Source of the DNA: Prevotellaceae bacterium UBA1075
Lineage (GTDB): Bacteria > Bacteroidota > Bacteroidia > Bacteroidales > Bacteroidaceae
Direction: 5' to 3'
NCBI GenBank assembly: GCA_002316015.1
Contig: DCCS01000040.1
Location: forward strand, 134,905-198,904
Length of the DNA: 64,000 nucleotides
Shown here: positions 45,949-54,186 of the stretch, piece by piece
How the letters are laid out: every line of letters begins with the position of its first letter
How positions within the stretch are numbered: position 1 is the first letter of the stretch
Made by a program: the position numbers and the translations under genes
Notes under the pieces: model-generated
Told to the model about the DNA's origin: nothing
The model's database searches: none
The model's input: the letters and a program-made list of their open reading frames with translations, nothing else

Positions 45949-46597
45949 CCTGATCATATACGACACGCCCCCGTGGCTCACGGCCTTCACCACAGGCAAG
46001 GGATGCGGTGTGGAGGACATGGGACTGCACCTGCAGGACCTGGCCTTGCCCCGCCAGACACACTCCAGCCACATCCTGCGCGTGGAACATGCGGGAAGAC
46101 CCGAGGACACGGACGCGGTCTTCACCGACCGGCCTGGCCTGTGCGTGTGCGTGAAGACGGCCGACTGCATCCCCGTATTGCTCTATGATGACCACACCCG
46201 CATGGTGGCCGCCGTCCACGCGGGCTGGCGGGGCACGGTGGCAGGCATCGCCGCCAAGACAGCCTGCCTGATGGACAGCCACACGGAGCGCTTGCACGCC
46301 ATCATCGGGCCTGGCATATCGCTGCCACGCTTCGAGGTGGGCGACGAGGTGTATGGGGCATTCCTGCAGGCAGGGTTTCCCATGGGGCGCATTGCCAAAC
46401 GCTTCCCCTGCGCCGGCGGGGGCGAGAAGTGGCACCTGGACCTGTGGGAGGCCAACCGCTGGCAACTAAGCGAGGCGGGAGTAAGGGACATCCACATCCA
46501 GGGAATCTGCACCATGACCAGCCCGCTCTACTACAGCGCGAGGCGCGAGACCATCAACACGGGGCGCAACATGAACGGCATATTCATCAAACCATGA
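45941..46597 (+). CDS. pgeF: Laccase-domain protein, peptidoglycan editing factor PgeF (YfiH)
   Basis: 218 residues. The family's metal and active-site signatures are present: VKTADCIPVLLYD, AAVHAGWRGTVAGI and a late HIQGICTMTSPLYYSARR. PgeF homologues hydrolyse misincorporated UDP-MurNAc-L-Ser and have been annotated as polyphenol oxidases or purine-nucleoside enzymes. It overlaps obgE by 8 bp and the M23 peptidase gene by 4 bp (ATGA), consistent with one polycistron. Confidence 0.92.
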   Translation: MSSLIIYDTPPWLTAFTTGKGCGVEDMGLHLQDLALPRQTHSSHILRVEHAGRPEDTDAVFTDRPGLCVCVKTADCIPVLLYDDHTRMVAAVHAGWRGTVAGIAAKTACLMDSHTERLHAIIGPGISLPRFEVGDEVYGAFLQAGFPMGRIAKRFPCAGGGEKWHLDLWEANRWQLSEAGVRDIHIQGICTMTSPLYYSARRETINTGRNMNGIFIKP

Positions 46598-47310
46598 CGA
46601 GACTAATCTGCACAATGCTCCTGCTCATGAGCCTCTCCACAGCCTGCCTCGCACAAAACCACAAGGGGCAGGCCCAGGAGGAGGTGGACATCGACGAGTG
46701 GCAGGTGATGAGGGTGGCGGCCTCAAAAGACCCATTCGAGAGGTCGAGGCAATTCTCCATCAACTTTGCCGACTATGCCCAGGAGGACTGGTGCTACCCG
46801 CTTCCCGGAGGCAAGGTGATAAGCCCCTTCGGCGGAAGCAGAAGGCACGGCGGCACGGATATCAAGACCAGGCCAAACGACACAATACGGGCGGCTTTCC
46901 CGGGCGAGGTCATCCTGAGCGGCCCCTACTACGCCTACGGAAACTTCATCGTCATCCGCCATGCCAACGGACTGGAGACAGCCTACAGCCACAACTCGCG
47001 CAACCTGGTGAAGAAGGGCGCGTGGGTACACGCGGGCCAGCCCATCGCGCTGGAGGGGCGCACGGGACGTGCCACCACCCACCACCTGCACTTCGAGACC
47101 CGCGTGCGCGGCAAGGCTTTCGACTCCGCCAAGATTTACGACCATGCCAGGCACTCCATCAAGCGCGAGGTGATGCTCTTCACCAAGCAGCCAAACGGAC
47201 ACATCCACATCACCATTTCCGACAAGGAGAAGCACAAGGAACTGCAAAGGCAGCGGGAAAAGAAACACAAGCCAGGAACACGGGAACACAAGCCAGGCGA
47301 CAAGCACTGA
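46594..47310 (+). CDS. M23 family metallopeptidase (LytM-like), exported
   Basis: 238 residues from MTRLICTMLLLM; a signal peptide ends at CLAQ. The M23 zinc site is complete: RRHGGTDIK (His and Asp ligands) and HHLHFE (HxH). Such enzymes cut peptidoglycan cross-bridges or activate amidases in the periplasm. A Lys/His-rich tail (KHKELQRQREKKHKPG) follows the domain and may bind cell wall. Last gene of the hpt operon. Confidence 0.92.
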   Translation: MTRLICTMLLLMSLSTACLAQNHKGQAQEEVDIDEWQVMRVAASKDPFERSRQFSINFADYAQEDWCYPLPGGKVISPFGGSRRHGGTDIKTRPNDTIRAAFPGEVILSGPYYAYGNFIVIRHANGLETAYSHNSRNLVKKGAWVHAGQPIALEGRTGRATTHHLHFETRVRGKAFDSAKIYDHARHSIKREVMLFTKQPNGHIHITISDKEKHKELQRQREKKHKPGTREHKPGDKH

Positions 47311-47313
47311 ACG

Positions 47314-47354
47314 CACCGCCCCCGCAATTCAATTGTTGAATTGCGGGGGCGGTG
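47314..47354. terminator. Bidirectional hairpin terminator
   Basis: CACCGCCCCCGCAATTCAA (47314-47332) pairs perfectly with 47336-47354, a 19-bp stem with a 3-nt loop. It lies 4 bp after the M23 stop and 15 bp after the stop of the converging truncated endonuclease frame, so it can serve both. No long T-run follows. Confidence 0.7.
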
Positions 47355-47368
47355 TCCGTTAAGCGAGC

Positions 47369-47536
47369 CTACAAGACTCTAATCTCCCGGAAGGCATCCG
47401 CGACAGGCTGGCATCCACCCTTTACCCTGTCCCTATACAAGATTTCTGCCACTTGTATAGGTTTGTACATGTGGGAACGTCCCTTGCCCAGGACCATATC
47501 CAAAGCCTGTTTTGCCTGTTCGATTGTCAGTATCAT
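47369..47536 (-). pseudogene. Truncated HaeII-type restriction endonuclease remnant
   Basis: A 55-residue frame starts at the ATG at 47536, 5 bp after the methylase stop. It reads MILTIEQAKQALDMVLGKG then RSHMYKPIQVAEILYRDRV, which matches the N-terminal pattern I recall for HaeII-family endonucleases (...KPIQIAEILYRDRV...). After about residue 38 the similarity stops and a TAG comes at 47369-47371; neither other frame restores it. A full HaeII enzyme is around 350 residues. I infer that the nuclease was deleted, leaving the methylase as an orphan. The assignment rests on memory of the family. Confidence 0.65.
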
Positions 47537-47541
47537 GCCAA

Positions 47542-48489
47542 TTATGAATTATACATCTTTAATGCCAGCAGCATTTGCCTGGCTACCGCAGAAATTACTG
47601 GAACAGCCACGGAATTACCCACCTGATGCTTAATCTGCCCATACGGCACCACAATCTTGAAGTCATCAGGAAACCCCTGCAACCTAAGCATCTCCCTTTC
47701 CGTTGGCCGTCGCTCATCATTGATAAGAATATAATTGGCTGATGCTCCAGCACGCAGGCACGAGGAATAAGGGTGTGGGGTGACACTCCCAGCCATGTTC
47801 TCATGGGAGATATATGGCTTGGGGTAGTTGGGGGCTTTCAGCCTCATCAAGCGCGACTCTCGAATGCTGTCCCTCACATAGTATTTTCGGTCAACATTCG
47901 TCTCCAGTACCTCACTTAGAGTCTTCCTGTATGAGGGAGAAACTGGGTCTGGAAAGGAGAAGAGCACATCATCCTTGAATCCCACGATAATTATACGCTC
48001 CCTCTTCTGCGGGACACCATAGCCAAGCGCGTTCAGAACCTTTGCATAGACATTGTAGCCAAGAGCCTCCAGATGAGAACGGACAACCTTGAAAGTCTTT
48101 CCGCCATCGTGCGCGGTCAGGTTGCGCACATTCTCCAGCATGAAGGCGCACGGGGATTTCTCCCTCAATATTCTCTCTATTTCAAAAAACAGTGTCCCGC
48201 ACGTTTCATTCTCAAACCCCTCCTTCTTACCGATAATAGAGAAAGCCTGGCAGGGGAAGCCTCCAAGCAGAATATCAAAGTCTGGGATGTCGCGCGCATC
48301 AATCTTAGTGATGTCACCCGATGGATATTCACCGAAGTTCGCCTCGTAGGTCTTACAGGCATTCTTGTCGAATTCCGAGGAGAACACGCAATGCCCTCCA
48401 ACCGACTCAAAGCCAAGTCTGATGCCCCCTATCCCCGCGAACAGGTCTATAAAGCGGAATGAATTCCAGTCCGTACGTTCTTGTTTCAA
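47542..48489 (-). CDS. DNA (cytosine-5-)-methyltransferase, probably orphan HaeII type
   Basis: All core C5-methylase motifs are present: FIDLFAGIGG (I), GGFPCQAFS (IV, catalytic Cys), ENVRNL (VI), QKRERIIIVG (VIII) and QVGNSVAVPV (X). The frame is open to an ATG at 48570, but a full -33/-7 promoter covers 48539-48571. That puts the transcript start near 48533, so I chose the TTG at 48489, which leaves motif I twelve residues from the N-terminus as in related enzymes (315 residues). The TTG choice is inference. Base composition is more AT-rich than the neighbours. The truncated endonuclease frame follows by 5 bp. Specificity RGCGCY is only suggested by that partner. Confidence 0.88.
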   Translation of the reverse strand: MKQERTDWNSFRFIDLFAGIGGIRLGFESVGGHCVFSSEFDKNACKTYEANFGEYPSGDITKIDARDIPDFDILLGGFPCQAFSIIGKKEGFENETCGTLFFEIERILREKSPCAFMLENVRNLTAHDGGKTFKVVRSHLEALGYNVYAKVLNALGYGVPQKRERIIIVGFKDDVLFSFPDPVSPSYRKTLSEVLETNVDRKYYVRDSIRESRLMRLKAPNYPKPYISHENMAGSVTPHPYSSCLRAGASANYILINDERRPTEREMLRLQGFPDDFKIVVPYGQIKHQVGNSVAVPVISAVARQMLLALKMYNS

Positions 48490-48538
48490 ATTTTGAACTG
48501 ACTTTACTGATATGCTGAAACCAGCACACTTCCACTTG

Positions 48539-48571
48539 CAAAGATACGAAACCACTTTCTGAGAAAGCAAA
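48539..48571 (-). promoter_or_regulatory. Promoter of the methylase gene (-33/-7)
   Basis: On the minus strand TTTG (48568-48571), 21 nt, then TATCTTTG (48539-48546): a full Bacteroidetes consensus. It decides against the ATG at 48570. Confidence 0.75.
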
Positions 48572-48759
48572 GATTGCGGTATGATTTATCTCTTGGCAAG
48601 AACATCATCCCCCTCAACAGGACCCCGCCACCCTGGTGGTCTGCGAGAAGCGGCACGAGACAATGTCCAAGGCATGCCCCTGCGATGGCAAACGCAGGGG
48701 CATGCGTCCAGACCAGGAAAGGACTGCCGCCCGGCCACCTGTGCCAGGACAATGGGGAA

Positions 48760-48799
48760 GCAAAAGGAGGCGGCACCCGCAGGTGCCGCCTCCTTTTGC
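48760..48799 (-). terminator. Terminator of the AICAR transformylase / small protein unit
   Basis: GCAAAAGGAGGCGGCACC (48760-48777) pairs perfectly with 48782-48799, an 18-bp stem with a 4-nt loop, 26 bp downstream of the small gene's stop; the stem's own CCTTTTGC end supplies a short T-run. Confidence 0.75.
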
Positions 48800-48825
48800 T
48801 ATACGCATTCGTGACTTGTCACATC

Positions 48826-49041
48826 TCAGTGCTTGTGCCTGTTGGCACGCCTGGTGCGTATGTCGGCCTTTTTCTTGGCCGACCCACTGCCGTGCGCGCC
48901 CGTGATGTACTGCTTGCGCTTGGCCTTGGTGCGCACCTTGCCCCCCTTGTCCGTGGCTTTCTCCTTCGATCCCGGACGGAAAGTGATGCCTCCGCCCTGG
49001 ATAATGGCATCTATGTCGTCTCCGCCAAACTGATTGCCCAT
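48826..49041 (-). CDS. Small basic protein of unknown function
   Basis: 71 residues, MGNQFGGDDIDAIIQGGG then a strongly basic body (KEKATDKGGKVRTKAKRK ... AKKKADIRTRRANRHKH). The N-terminal 20 residues are acidic and glycine-rich; the rest has over 20 Lys/Arg/His. I do not recognise the family. The charge pattern suggests nucleic-acid or ribosome binding. It lies 43 bp after the AICAR transformylase gene and before a strong terminator, so it is likely expressed with it. Confidence 0.6.
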   Translation of the reverse strand: MGNQFGGDDIDAIIQGGGITFRPGSKEKATDKGGKVRTKAKRKQYITGAHGSGSAKKKADIRTRRANRHKH

Positions 49042-49084
49042 ATCTTATAGCGTGTCTTATGCAGCCCTGGCCGGGAACTGCCGG

Positions 49085-50266
49085 TTAGTGATGGAAGAGT
49101 CTCACGCCCGTGAAGGCCATGGCGATGCCATACTTGTCACAGGTGGCGATGACATGGTCGTCACGCACGCTGCCGCCCGCCTGCGCAATGTACTGCACAC
49201 CGCTCTTGTGCGCACGCTCCACATTGTCGCCAAAGGGGAAGAAGGCATCGCTGCCCAGGGACACACCCGTGTTCTTGGCAATCCACTCGCGCTTCTCCTC
49301 GCGTGTGAGCGGAGCAGGCTTCTCGGTGAAGAACTTCTGCCACTCGCCATCGGCCAGCACGTCCATGTAGTCCTCGCCGATGAAGAGGTCGATGGTATTG
49401 TCGCGGTCGGCACGGCGTATGCCAGGCACGAAGGGCAGGCTCATCACACGGGGATGCTGGCGCAGCCACCAGTTGTCGGCCTTGGTGCCAGCCAGGCGCG
49501 TGCAGTGGATGCGGCTCTGCTGCCCGGCCCCGATGCCGATGGCCTGCCCGCCCTTGGCATAGCACACGCTGTTGCTCTGCGTGTACTTCAGGGTGATGAG
49601 GGCCAGGATGAGGTCACGCTTGGCATCAGCGGGGAAGGTCTTGTTCTGCGTGGGGATGTTCTCGAAGAGCGCAGGGTCATCCAGGCGAACCTCGTTGCGG
49701 CCTTGCTCAAAGGTGATGCCAAACACCTGCTTGTGCTCGATGGGGGCCGGGCGGTAGGCGGGGTCTATCTGAATCACATTGTAAGTGCCCTTGCGCTTCT
49801 CGCGCAGCACCTGCAATGCCTCCCCGGTGTAGCCTGGGGCTATGACCCCATCGCTCACCTCACGCTTGATGAGTGTGGCTGTGGCCAGGTCGCATGTGTC
49901 GCTCAGGGCAATGAAGTCACCATAGGAACTCATGCGGTCGGCCCCACGTGCACGGGCATAGGCACAGGCCAGGGGAGTGAGGGGAACCTGCACATCATCC
50001 ACAAAGTAGATGCGTGCCAGGGTGTCGTCAAGAGGCAACCCCACTGCGGCTCCCGCAGGAGAGACATGCTTGAAACTGGCTGCCGCAGGGAGTCCCGTGG
50101 CCTCCTTGAGTTCACGCGCCAACTGCCAACTGTTGAGCGCGTCAAGGAAATTGATGTAGCCAGGACGGCCGTTGAGAACCTCGATGGGGAGTTCGCCTTC
50201 CTCCATGTAGATGCGCGAAGGCTTTTGGTTGGGATTGCAACCGTACTTGAGTTGTAATTCTTTCAT
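49085..50266 (-). CDS. Stand-alone AICAR transformylase (purH C-terminal type)
   Basis: 393 residues from MKELQLKYGCNPNQKPSRIY. The chain covers only the AICAR formyltransferase fold: LPAAASFKHVSPAGAAVG (catalytic Lys-His), YTQSNSVCYAKGGQAIGIGAGQQSR and FFPFGDNVERAHKSGVQYIAQAGGS. The MGS-like IMP cyclohydrolase domain of bifunctional PurH is absent. It transfers a formyl group from 10-formyl-THF to AICAR, the penultimate step of purine synthesis. Bacteroidetes are known to carry such single-domain versions. An in-frame extension upstream overlaps tmRNA and is not used. Confidence 0.92.
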   Translation of the reverse strand: MKELQLKYGCNPNQKPSRIYMEEGELPIEVLNGRPGYINFLDALNSWQLARELKEATGLPAAASFKHVSPAGAAVGLPLDDTLARIYFVDDVQVPLTPLACAYARARGADRMSSYGDFIALSDTCDLATATLIKREVSDGVIAPGYTGEALQVLREKRKGTYNVIQIDPAYRPAPIEHKQVFGITFEQGRNEVRLDDPALFENIPTQNKTFPADAKRDLILALITLKYTQSNSVCYAKGGQAIGIGAGQQSRIHCTRLAGTKADNWWLRQHPRVMSLPFVPGIRRADRDNTIDLFIGEDYMDVLADGEWQKFFTEKPAPLTREEKREWIAKNTGVSLGSDAFFPFGDNVERAHKSGVQYIAQAGGSVRDDHVIATCDKYGIAMAFTGVRLFHH

Positions 50267-50295
50267 AAATGCTCCGTAAAGACGGTCTTCAAGAG

Positions 50296-50697
50296 TGGAG
50301 CTGGAGGGGATTGAACCCTCGTCCAAACAGGGACGCACTGAGCTTTCTACACGCTTATTCCGGCCTTCATTTTCGTGCGCAGGCAAGACCCGGACCACCA
50401 ACCTGCGCCTTATCCCCTAAAGTCTCATCCCCAGCGCGAGGCCACTGGAGACTATCCCCGAATTTGCTGTGCCACTAAACCGACGCGCTTCGGAGCAAGA
50501 GCTCGTCGAGTGACATCCCGTCCCGGCACCTGGTGCCGGGATTAAGCCAGTAACTTACTGTACTTCAGTTAGGCAGCGAGAGCGTAATTGTTTTCGCCAG
50601 ATAAATCTTCGAGAAGCCATTGATTATAGAGAGCGACCACCGACTCTCTGCGTGCTTACACAACACCTCATCCTGCTGTCAAATCCATGTCAGCCCC
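50296..50697 (-). ncRNA. ssrA: Transfer-messenger RNA (tmRNA)
   Basis: The 5' end reads GGGGCTGACATGGATTTGAC (minus strand from 50697), and the 3' end ...GGTTCAATCCCCTCCAGCTCCA stops at 50296. GGGGCTG pairs with CAGCTCC to form the acceptor stem with one G-U pair. The tag frame (50598 to 50569) encodes GENNYALAA followed by TAA, the known Bacteroides-group tag. The genomic sequence continues CTC after the discriminator A, so CCA must be added by the CCA enzyme. It frees stalled ribosomes and tags their products for degradation. A full promoter lies just upstream. Confidence 0.96.
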
Positions 50698-50726
50698 TTG
50701 GAATGATGCATGCCGCATTATGCCTG

Positions 50727-50758
50727 CAAAGGTACGGCATTTATACAAGACGCGCAAC
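50727..50758 (-). promoter_or_regulatory. Promoter of tmRNA (-33/-7)
   Basis: On the minus strand GTTG (50755-50758), 20 nt, then TACCTTTG (50727-50734). It predicts a start around 50720, about 20 nt before the mature 5' end. Confidence 0.7.
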
Positions 50759-50918
50759 AGAACAGGGGCACAACTTCACGGAACAGCACAAAAGGGGCAC
50801 GGGGGATGCGTGTGTCACAAGGAGTGGTGCCCCAAGGAAGAACACATTATATCATTAATGACTGTGCGCGCAAGGGAACGGAAACGCCAAAACACATACA
50901 CGCGCACAATAAAACATC

Positions 50919-51617
50919 ATGCCGAAACGTTATTTAACAGAACGCCTGGCCCGGAAGCCGGGACAGGATAGAGGACTATGGACAATGATTCAAGAGACAA
51001 GCGTGAGCCATGTGGTGCGTGACGGAATGGGCGAGGCCGAGCGGATGCTGAAGAGGGGGTTCGACATGACAGCCTCCCTGCTGGCCCTGGTGCTGCTCTC
51101 ACCCGTGATGGCTGTCATCGCCTTTCTGATATCCAGGGAGAAGTCCGGCCCCGTGCTCTTCAGCCAGGAGCGTATCGGACGGGGAGGGAAGCCTTTCCGC
51201 ATACTGAAGTTCCGCACCATGCCCGTGAACTACGAGGCCGACGGCCCGCACTTGTCTGCACGCTGCGCGCAAGGAGCCACACCGCTGGCCGTCATGCTGC
51301 GTGACCACCACCTGGACGAGTTGCCGCAGTTGTGGAACATCCTGGTGGGCGACATGTCGTTTGTAGGGCCACGTCCAGAGCGCAAATACTTCATCGACAA
51401 GATTATGGCGAACAACCCCGACTACGAGTACATCTACATGATGCGTCCTGGACTGACCTCCTGGGCAACCATCTACAACGGATACACCGACTCCATGGAG
51501 AAGATGCTCATACGCCTTCAGATGGACCTCAACTATCTGCAGAAGCGGTCTCTGTGGACCGACGCCAAGATTTTACTCACCACAGCCAACTACATCATCA
51601 ATGGAAAGAAAATATAG
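50919..51617 (+). CDS. Initiating sugar transferase of the second polysaccharide operon
   Basis: 232 residues. An N-terminal cytoplasmic lead is followed by one membrane helix (LLALVLLSPVMAVIAFLI) and the phosphoglycosyl-transferase core with LKFRTMP, HLDELPQLWNIL and DMSFVGPRPE. It lacks the four extra N-terminal helices of full WbaP/WcaJ. It should load the first sugar phosphate onto undecaprenyl phosphate. It starts the plus-strand operon and overlaps the SLBB export gene by 17 bp. Confidence 0.9.
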   Translation: MPKRYLTERLARKPGQDRGLWTMIQETSVSHVVRDGMGEAERMLKRGFDMTASLLALVLLSPVMAVIAFLISREKSGPVLFSQERIGRGGKPFRILKFRTMPVNYEADGPHLSARCAQGATPLAVMLRDHHLDELPQLWNILVGDMSFVGPRPERKYFIDKIMANNPDYEYIYMMRPGLTSWATIYNGYTDSMEKMLIRLQMDLNYLQKRSLWTDAKILLTTANYIINGKKI

Positions 51618-54165
51618 TACTGCATGGCACAGGCTGCTCCTGGCGCTGGCACTGGGCATCTGCACCCTGGGGGCCGGCGCGCAGAGCATGAGCGACAGCC
51701 AAATCATAGATTTCGTGAAGAAGGAGCAGGCCAAGGGCACAAACCAGCAGGGCATCGTGACCAAACTGCTGCAGAAGGGCGTGACCACCGACCAGCTCAG
51801 GCGCATCAGGCGCAAGTACGAGGCCGAACAAAGCCAAATGGGGGCCGTAGACCTCAACGGGGACGGAGGAGGCTCCACACAGGCCAACGGAACCAACCGC
51901 CAGCGCACCAACAGGGAGAAGGCCATGATGCAGGCGCACAAGCGGCAGGGCTACATGGTGAGGGGACAGTACGAGAACCGCAACATGACACAGCAGGAAC
52001 GCAACGAGGCCATGAACGAGGCCATCGGATTCATGGACATCGACTCGCTCGTCTACTATCAGAACTACTTCAAGGACGAGAACCAGGTGTTCGGGCGCAA
52101 CATATTCAGCAACAAGAACCTTACCTTCGAGCCCAACCAGAACATGGCCACGCCTGCCAACTACCGACTGGGAGCCGGCGACAACGTGGTCATTGATGTG
52201 TGGGGAGCCAGCCAGGAGACCTTCGAGGGCATCATATCCCCCGACGGCGTGGTGGTCATCGAGGGCGTGGGGCCCATCAAACTGGCAGGGCAGACGGTAC
52301 AGCAGGCCACAGCCACCATCAAGAGCAAACTGGGAGCCCACTACTCCGACTGCCACTTCAGCCTCTCGGTGGCCGACACGCGAAGCATACAGGTGCAGGT
52401 GGTGGGCGAGGTGGTCGTACCGGGAACCTATACGATGAGCAGCCTGAGCAGCGCGTTCAACGCGCTGTATGCGGCAGGAGGCATCAGCGAGACGGGAACG
52501 CTGCGCGACATCAAGGTGTACCGGGGCGGGCGGCAGATAGGCACCATCGACGTGTATGACTTCCTCATGCACGGAAAGAGCGCGGGCAACGTGCGTCTGG
52601 AGGACAACGATGTCATCGTGGTGGGCCCCTACGACTGCCTGGTGAACGTGCGGGGCAAGGTCAAGCGTCCCATGTTCTACGAAATGAAATCGACCGAGAG
52701 TGTGAAGCAACTGCTGGCCTACGCGGGCGGCATGGCAAGCAATGCCTACACGAAGAACGTGCGCCTGATGCGCAAGGCAGGCGAGGAGTACAGCATACAC
52801 ACCATCGACGAGTTCCAGATGTCGGCCTTCTGCGTCAAGGACGGCGACTCGCTGTATGTGGACAGCATCATACCACGCTACAGCAACCTGGTGGAGGTGC
52901 GCGGAGCGGTGAAGCATCCGGGCCAGTTCCAGCTGGGCGGGAGCATACAGAGCGTGCGCGACCTCATCAAGGCTGTCGATGGACTGGCCGAGGATGCCTT
53001 CCTGTCACGGGCTGTGATGCACAGGCAGAAGCAGGACCTCACGCTGGAGATGGTGTCGGTGGACGTGGAAGGCATCATGGCGGGCACAAGCCCCGACATC
53101 GCCCTGCGCAAGGGTGACGTGCTGTTCATCCCAAGCATTGTCGACATGAAGGGCGAGCGCACCCTGACCATCAGCGGCGAGGTTCTCTATCCGGGCATAT
53201 ACCAGTATGCCGACAACACCTCGGTGGAGGATCTCATACTGCAGGCGGGCGGGCTCACCGACGCGGCCTCGCTGGCCAAGGTGGACGTGTTCCGCAGGGT
53301 GGCCGACGCAAACTCTACCGAGGACAGCGGCAAGATGGCCGAGGCTTTCAGCGTCTCCATCGACGAGAATCTCTCAAGGAATGACAGCGCCCTGCACCTG
53401 AAACCCTACGATGTGGTGGTGGTGCGCAAGAGCCCTGCCTACAGCGAGCAGAAGAACGTGAGGGTGTCCGGATGCGTGAACTTCGAGGGTGACTATTCCA
53501 TGACAAGCAACGCCTACCGCCTGAGCGACCTGGTGAAAGCCGCAGGCGGACTGACAGAGATAGGCTACAGCAAGGGCGCGCGCCTCAACCGCGTGATGAC
53601 CGCCGACGAGCGGCTGCAACGCGAAAGTGCGTTGCGTGCTGCCCAGATAGCCATGTACGAGGAGGCCATGCAGGACGAAAAGGGCTATGACATAAGCCAG
53701 GCCGACTCCCTGCTGGAGATGAAGATGAACCTGGGCAGCACCTACCCCGTGGCTGTCAACCTGGACAAGGCTCTGGCCGAGCCTGGCGGACAGCATGACA
53801 TCGTGCTGCGCGAGGGAGACCATTTGGTGGTGCCGAAGTTCAGCAACACGGTGAAGGTGAGTGGCGAGGTGAGCTACCCCATCAGCATGAACTACAAGAA
53901 GGGCGAGACACTCTCCTACTACATCAAGCGCGCGGGTGGATATGGCAACAGGGCCAAGAAGAAAGGCGTGTACGCCATCTACATGAACGGCGCGGTGGAG
54001 AAAATCAACAAGCGCAGCAGCAAGGACATACAGCCCGGCACAGAGATTGTGGTGCCCACCAAGGCCAAGTCCAAGCGCATGACCACAGGCGAAGTGATGG
54101 CCATAGCCAGCGGCAGCGCCTCACTGGCCAGCGTGGTAGTGGCGCTGATAAGCATACTCAAGTAA
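51601..54165 (+). CDS. Polysaccharide export protein with SLBB domains (Wza-like)
   Basis: 854 residues with a signal peptide ending LGAGAQ. After an N-terminal helical region comes the Poly_export domain (NYRLGAGDNVVIDVWG ... FEGIISPDGVVVIEGVGPI) and then repeated SLBB modules (for example VQVVGEVVVPGTYTMS, VRGAVKHPGQFQLGG, ISGEVLYPGIYQYA, VSGCVNFEGDYSM, VSGEVSYPISMNY). A single membrane helix lies at the C-terminus (VMAIASGSASLASVVVALISIL). No lipobox is seen. It probably forms the periplasmic and outer-membrane export channel for the polymer made by this operon. Confidence 0.92.
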   Translation: MERKYSTAWHRLLLALALGICTLGAGAQSMSDSQIIDFVKKEQAKGTNQQGIVTKLLQKGVTTDQLRRIRRKYEAEQSQMGAVDLNGDGGGSTQANGTNRQRTNREKAMMQAHKRQGYMVRGQYENRNMTQQERNEAMNEAIGFMDIDSLVYYQNYFKDENQVFGRNIFSNKNLTFEPNQNMATPANYRLGAGDNVVIDVWGASQETFEGIISPDGVVVIEGVGPIKLAGQTVQQATATIKSKLGAHYSDCHFSLSVADTRSIQVQVVGEVVVPGTYTMSSLSSAFNALYAAGGISETGTLRDIKVYRGGRQIGTIDVYDFLMHGKSAGNVRLEDNDVIVVGPYDCLVNVRGKVKRPMFYEMKSTESVKQLLAYAGGMASNAYTKNVRLMRKAGEEYSIHTIDEFQMSAFCVKDGDSLYVDSIIPRYSNLVEVRGAVKHPGQFQLGGSIQSVRDLIKAVDGLAEDAFLSRAVMHRQKQDLTLEMVSVDVEGIMAGTSPDIALRKGDVLFIPSIVDMKGERTLTISGEVLYPGIYQYADNTSVEDLILQAGGLTDAASLAKVDVFRRVADANSTEDSGKMAEAFSVSIDENLSRNDSALHLKPYDVVVVRKSPAYSEQKNVRVSGCVNFEGDYSMTSNAYRLSDLVKAAGGLTEIGYSKGARLNRVMTADERLQRESALRAAQIAMYEEAMQDEKGYDISQADSLLEMKMNLGSTYPVAVNLDKALAEPGGQHDIVLREGDHLVVPKFSNTVKVSGEVSYPISMNYKKGETLSYYIKRAGGYGNRAKKKGVYAIYMNGAVEKINKRSSKDIQPGTEIVVPTKAKSKRMTTGEVMAIASGSASLASVVVALISILK

Positions 54166-54186
54166 GGGGGGAGGAGCACAAGCATC

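Larger units (their letters stand above)
48490..48825. other. Intergenic region between methylase and small basic protein genes
   Basis: 336 bp holding the methylase promoter and two strong inverted repeats: GCATGCCCCTGCG (48672-48684) with CGCAGGGGCATGC (48693-48705), and the terminator at 48760-48799. No gene is seen. Confidence 0.6.

Noticed and set aside
47352..47633. 93-codon plus-strand gene after the M23 peptidase
   Set aside because: It is the complement of the truncated HaeII frame and the methylase end, both of which have family motifs.
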